Positions 62,322 to 64,000 of a stretch of 64,000 nucleotides of DNA are shown here, in pieces. The notes beneath the pieces were generated by a model, which had not been told where the DNA came from, searched no databases, and saw only the letters and a list, made by a program, of their open reading frames with translations. The position numbers and the translations under genes were made by a program. The DNA comes from Mycolicibacterium crocinum. GTDB taxonomy: Bacteria; Actinomycetota; Actinomycetes; Mycobacteriales; Mycobacteriaceae. Location: NCBI RefSeq assembly GCF_022370635.2, contig NZ_CP092362.2, forward strand, positions 1,922,001-1,986,000, given 5' to 3'. Positions within the stretch are counted from its first letter, which is position 1; every line of letters starts with the position of its first letter.

Positions 62322-64000
62322 TCACGCGCCGACGTCGACTGTCGGGCGGTATCGCGACGGTGCCGCAGTCCTTGGTCTAGTGGCGAGACGTTGTGGCCAC
62401 CAGCTCCGTTCGCGCAGCAAAGTAGCGATGGCGGGTACGGTCAGCGTCCGGACCAGGAAAGTATCCAACAGCAGTCCGCAGCCAATGATGAGGCCGGTCT
62501 CGATCATGATCGCGACCGAGCCGATCATCAAGCCGAACATGCTCGCGGCGAAGATCAGGCCGGCGGAGGTGATGACCGAGCCTGTGGTGGCGACCGTCCG
62601 TAGAACGCCGATACGCAGATTGCTGCCGCTCTCCTCCCGCAGTCGCGATACCAGTAACATGTTGTAGTCGGCACCGACTGCCACCAGAATGATGAAGGCT
62701 AATAGCGGTACAGGCCAGGCGATTTCATGACCGAGTATCCATTGGAAAACGATGACTCCGATGCCGAGTGAGGCGAGGTAGTTCAGCACCACGGTGCCAA
62801 GGAGATACAGCGGTGCCACGAGCGCGCGCAGTAGCACCACCAGGATGAGTCCAACGATGACCAGGGTGGCGATGGCAAGTTGGATGAAGTCGGACGAGAG
62901 CAGACGCTGGATATCAGAATTGACCGCGGGGAAGCCGGCGACAGAGATCGTGGCGTTCGCCAGCGAGGTGTTCGGCCTGGCTCCATCGGCGACTTGGGTC
63001 ATCTGGCGGGCAAGGTCCATCGCTTCGACGCTGTAGGGATCGTTGCTGGTCTCCACTGCGAATCGCGCCGTTTTCCCATCGGGTGACAGGAACTGCTTTG
63101 CGACGTCGGCGAATTGGCGGTTCGCAAAGGCGTCTGCGGGCAGGTAGAAGCCGGACGCGGCATCCGAACCCGCGGACGCGCGAGACGAGTTCTGAAGCTG
63201 GGTGGCGATTTGGCTCATACCGGATAGCATCTCAATATTGCTGTCCGCCAGCGTCTTTACCCCATCGGCCAGCGCGCGGGAACCGGAGGCGAGCTGGCTG
63301 ATGCCGTCTTGTAGCCGGGTGATGTTGGCCGCGAGATCGGCGGGCTTTCCCAGCGCGCCGAATGCCTTGTTCATGGCATTGACGGCAGTCTGAACGTCGG
63401 CGATGGTGCCGGTTACGGTGGCGTTGGTGGCGGGGTCGTAGCGGTCACCCAGCGCGGCGACCTGGGAGAAGAATCCGTTGTTTCTCAGAGCAACCAGGAT
63501 CTGGACCTGGTCGCGGATTTGAGCGCATTGGGGAGTTGTGACGCACCAGGGTGACCCATTGAGCAGGTCGACGAGCGGGTTCAGGGTGTCGATGGCGCCT
63601 TGTGTGCGTTCGGCCAGCGGGCGGATGCCTGGGCCGGCTTGTATTGCGTTGTCGATACTGGGGCTGGTCGCTGAGAGTTGGTGCAGAAGTGGGGCAAACC
63701 GTTGGAAGTCCTGGCCGGCGGACTGTGCTTGGGTGAGCACTGGGCCTAATGGTTTCAGTGCGGTCCGTACAGATGTGTCGAGCTGCGCGAGTCCGTTGGC
63801 CAGTTGGTTGGCTCCATCGGTGAGCTTGGCGAGGTCATCGCGGCGGGAATTGCCATCGGCGACGGCACCGGCCATCTTGTCGCCGATTTGCCTGTTCTGC
63901 CACGATAATTGCGCTTGGTCAAGGCGGGTGCCTGCCGGACGGGTGACTCCGGATATCTTGACCACGCCGGGGATCTGGGAGATGCGCGATGCCATTTCGT
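62322..64000 (-). CDS. MmpL/RND-family transporter, C-terminal part (runs off window)
   Basis: The visible 559 residues hold an extracytoplasmic domain rich in helices (LTDGANQLANGLAQLD, QLASGSRALADGVKTLA). The second RND membrane bundle follows: about five or six helices starting at FIQLAIATLVIVGLILVVLL, with AVGADYNMLLVSRLREE, the conserved GADY region used in proton coupling. The frame is open at the right edge, so the N-terminal half lies beyond 64000. MmpL proteins export envelope lipids and siderophores; the substrate is unknown. No MmpS gene is visible here. Confidence 0.92.
   Translation of the reverse strand, partial: EMASRISQIPGVVKISGVTRPAGTRLDQAQLSWQNRQIGDKMAGAVADGNSRRDDLAKLTDGANQLANGLAQLDTSVRTALKPLGPVLTQAQSAGQDFQRFAPLLHQLSATSPSIDNAIQAGPGIRPLAERTQGAIDTLNPLVDLLNGSPWCVTTPQCAQIRDQVQILVALRNNGFFSQVAALGDRYDPATNATVTGTIADVQTAVNAMNKAFGALGKPADLAANITRLQDGISQLASGSRALADGVKTLADSNIEMLSGMSQIATQLQNSSRASAGSDAASGFYLPADAFANRQFADVAKQFLSPDGKTARFAVETSNDPYSVEAMDLARQMTQVADGARPNTSLANATISVAGFPAVNSDIQRLLSSDFIQLAIATLVIVGLILVVLLRALVAPLYLLGTVVLNYLASLGIGVIVFQWILGHEIAWPVPLLAFIILVAVGADYNMLLVSRLREESGSNLRIGVLRTVATTGSVITSAGLIFAASMFGLMIGSVAIMIETGLIIGCGLLLDTFLVRTLTVPAIATLLRERSWWPQRLATRPRTAAPSRYRPTVDVGA

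Overview
The window is high-GC chromosomal DNA of a mycobacterium, probably a fast-growing, Mycolicibacterium-type species. The evidence is a complete yrbE/mce operon, FprA, an F420-type LLM oxidoreductase, a cutinase, an MmpL-type transporter, GTG/TTG starts, several probable leaderless promoters (TANNNT followed 6-8 nt later by the start codon), and the run prfB - mscS - Thr/Pro-rich protein - ftsE - ftsX - smpB - ssrA that I recall from other mycobacteria. Species cannot be decided from the sequence alone.

Layout. 1-15.0 kb: P450, HisN-type phosphatase, small membrane protein, a TetR/MFS divergent pair with a perfect operator palindrome, fprA, then prfB, mscS, ftsEX, smpB and an EamA transporter. 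A TetR/DUF1214/sulfotransferase operon and tmRNA (ssrA) with a strong terminator follow. 15-25.3 kb: a YhgE/Pip membrane protein with a degenerate ABC ATPase and a divergent TetR, a cutinase, a B12-binding radical SAM enzyme, a GAF-ANTAR regulator, a DUF4185 secreted protein, a lipoprotein and a secreted esterase. 25.3-34.6 kb: an eight-gene yrbEAB-mceABCDEF operon on the minus strand. 34.7-38 kb: a three-gene signalling operon (receiver-PP2C, CHASE3-type histidine kinase, stand-alone receiver). 38-46 kb: a frameshifted lipoprotein gene, small secreted and cytosolic proteins, an LLM oxidoreductase, a cupin, a fluoride-export locus (two crcB genes plus a triple-DUF190 protein), pgm, an MFS transporter and tRNA-Ala(GGC).

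46.1-56.0 kb looks acquired. Next to the tRNA lies a three-gene ABC-3C-type defence cassette whose ATPase gene is broken by an internal deletion and a frame change. It is followed by a recognisable actinomycete integrative and conjugative element (AICE): integrase, Xis, RepSA-type initiator, FtsK-like TraSA, a Pra-like protein, an iteron-like control region, an XRE regulator, a NUDIX protein and an HD-domain protein. I could not find the right attachment site.

56.0-64 kb is an accessory lipid-type region: a frameshifted KstR-like TetR with a hotdog thioesterase, a second TetR, an orphan MceA with no YrbE partners, a P450 divergent from an AraC regulator, and the C-terminal part of an MmpL/RND transporter that runs off the window. 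Candidate shared operator motifs link the TetR at 57601 to the orphan mceA. A similar half-site lies at the promoter of the main mce operon.
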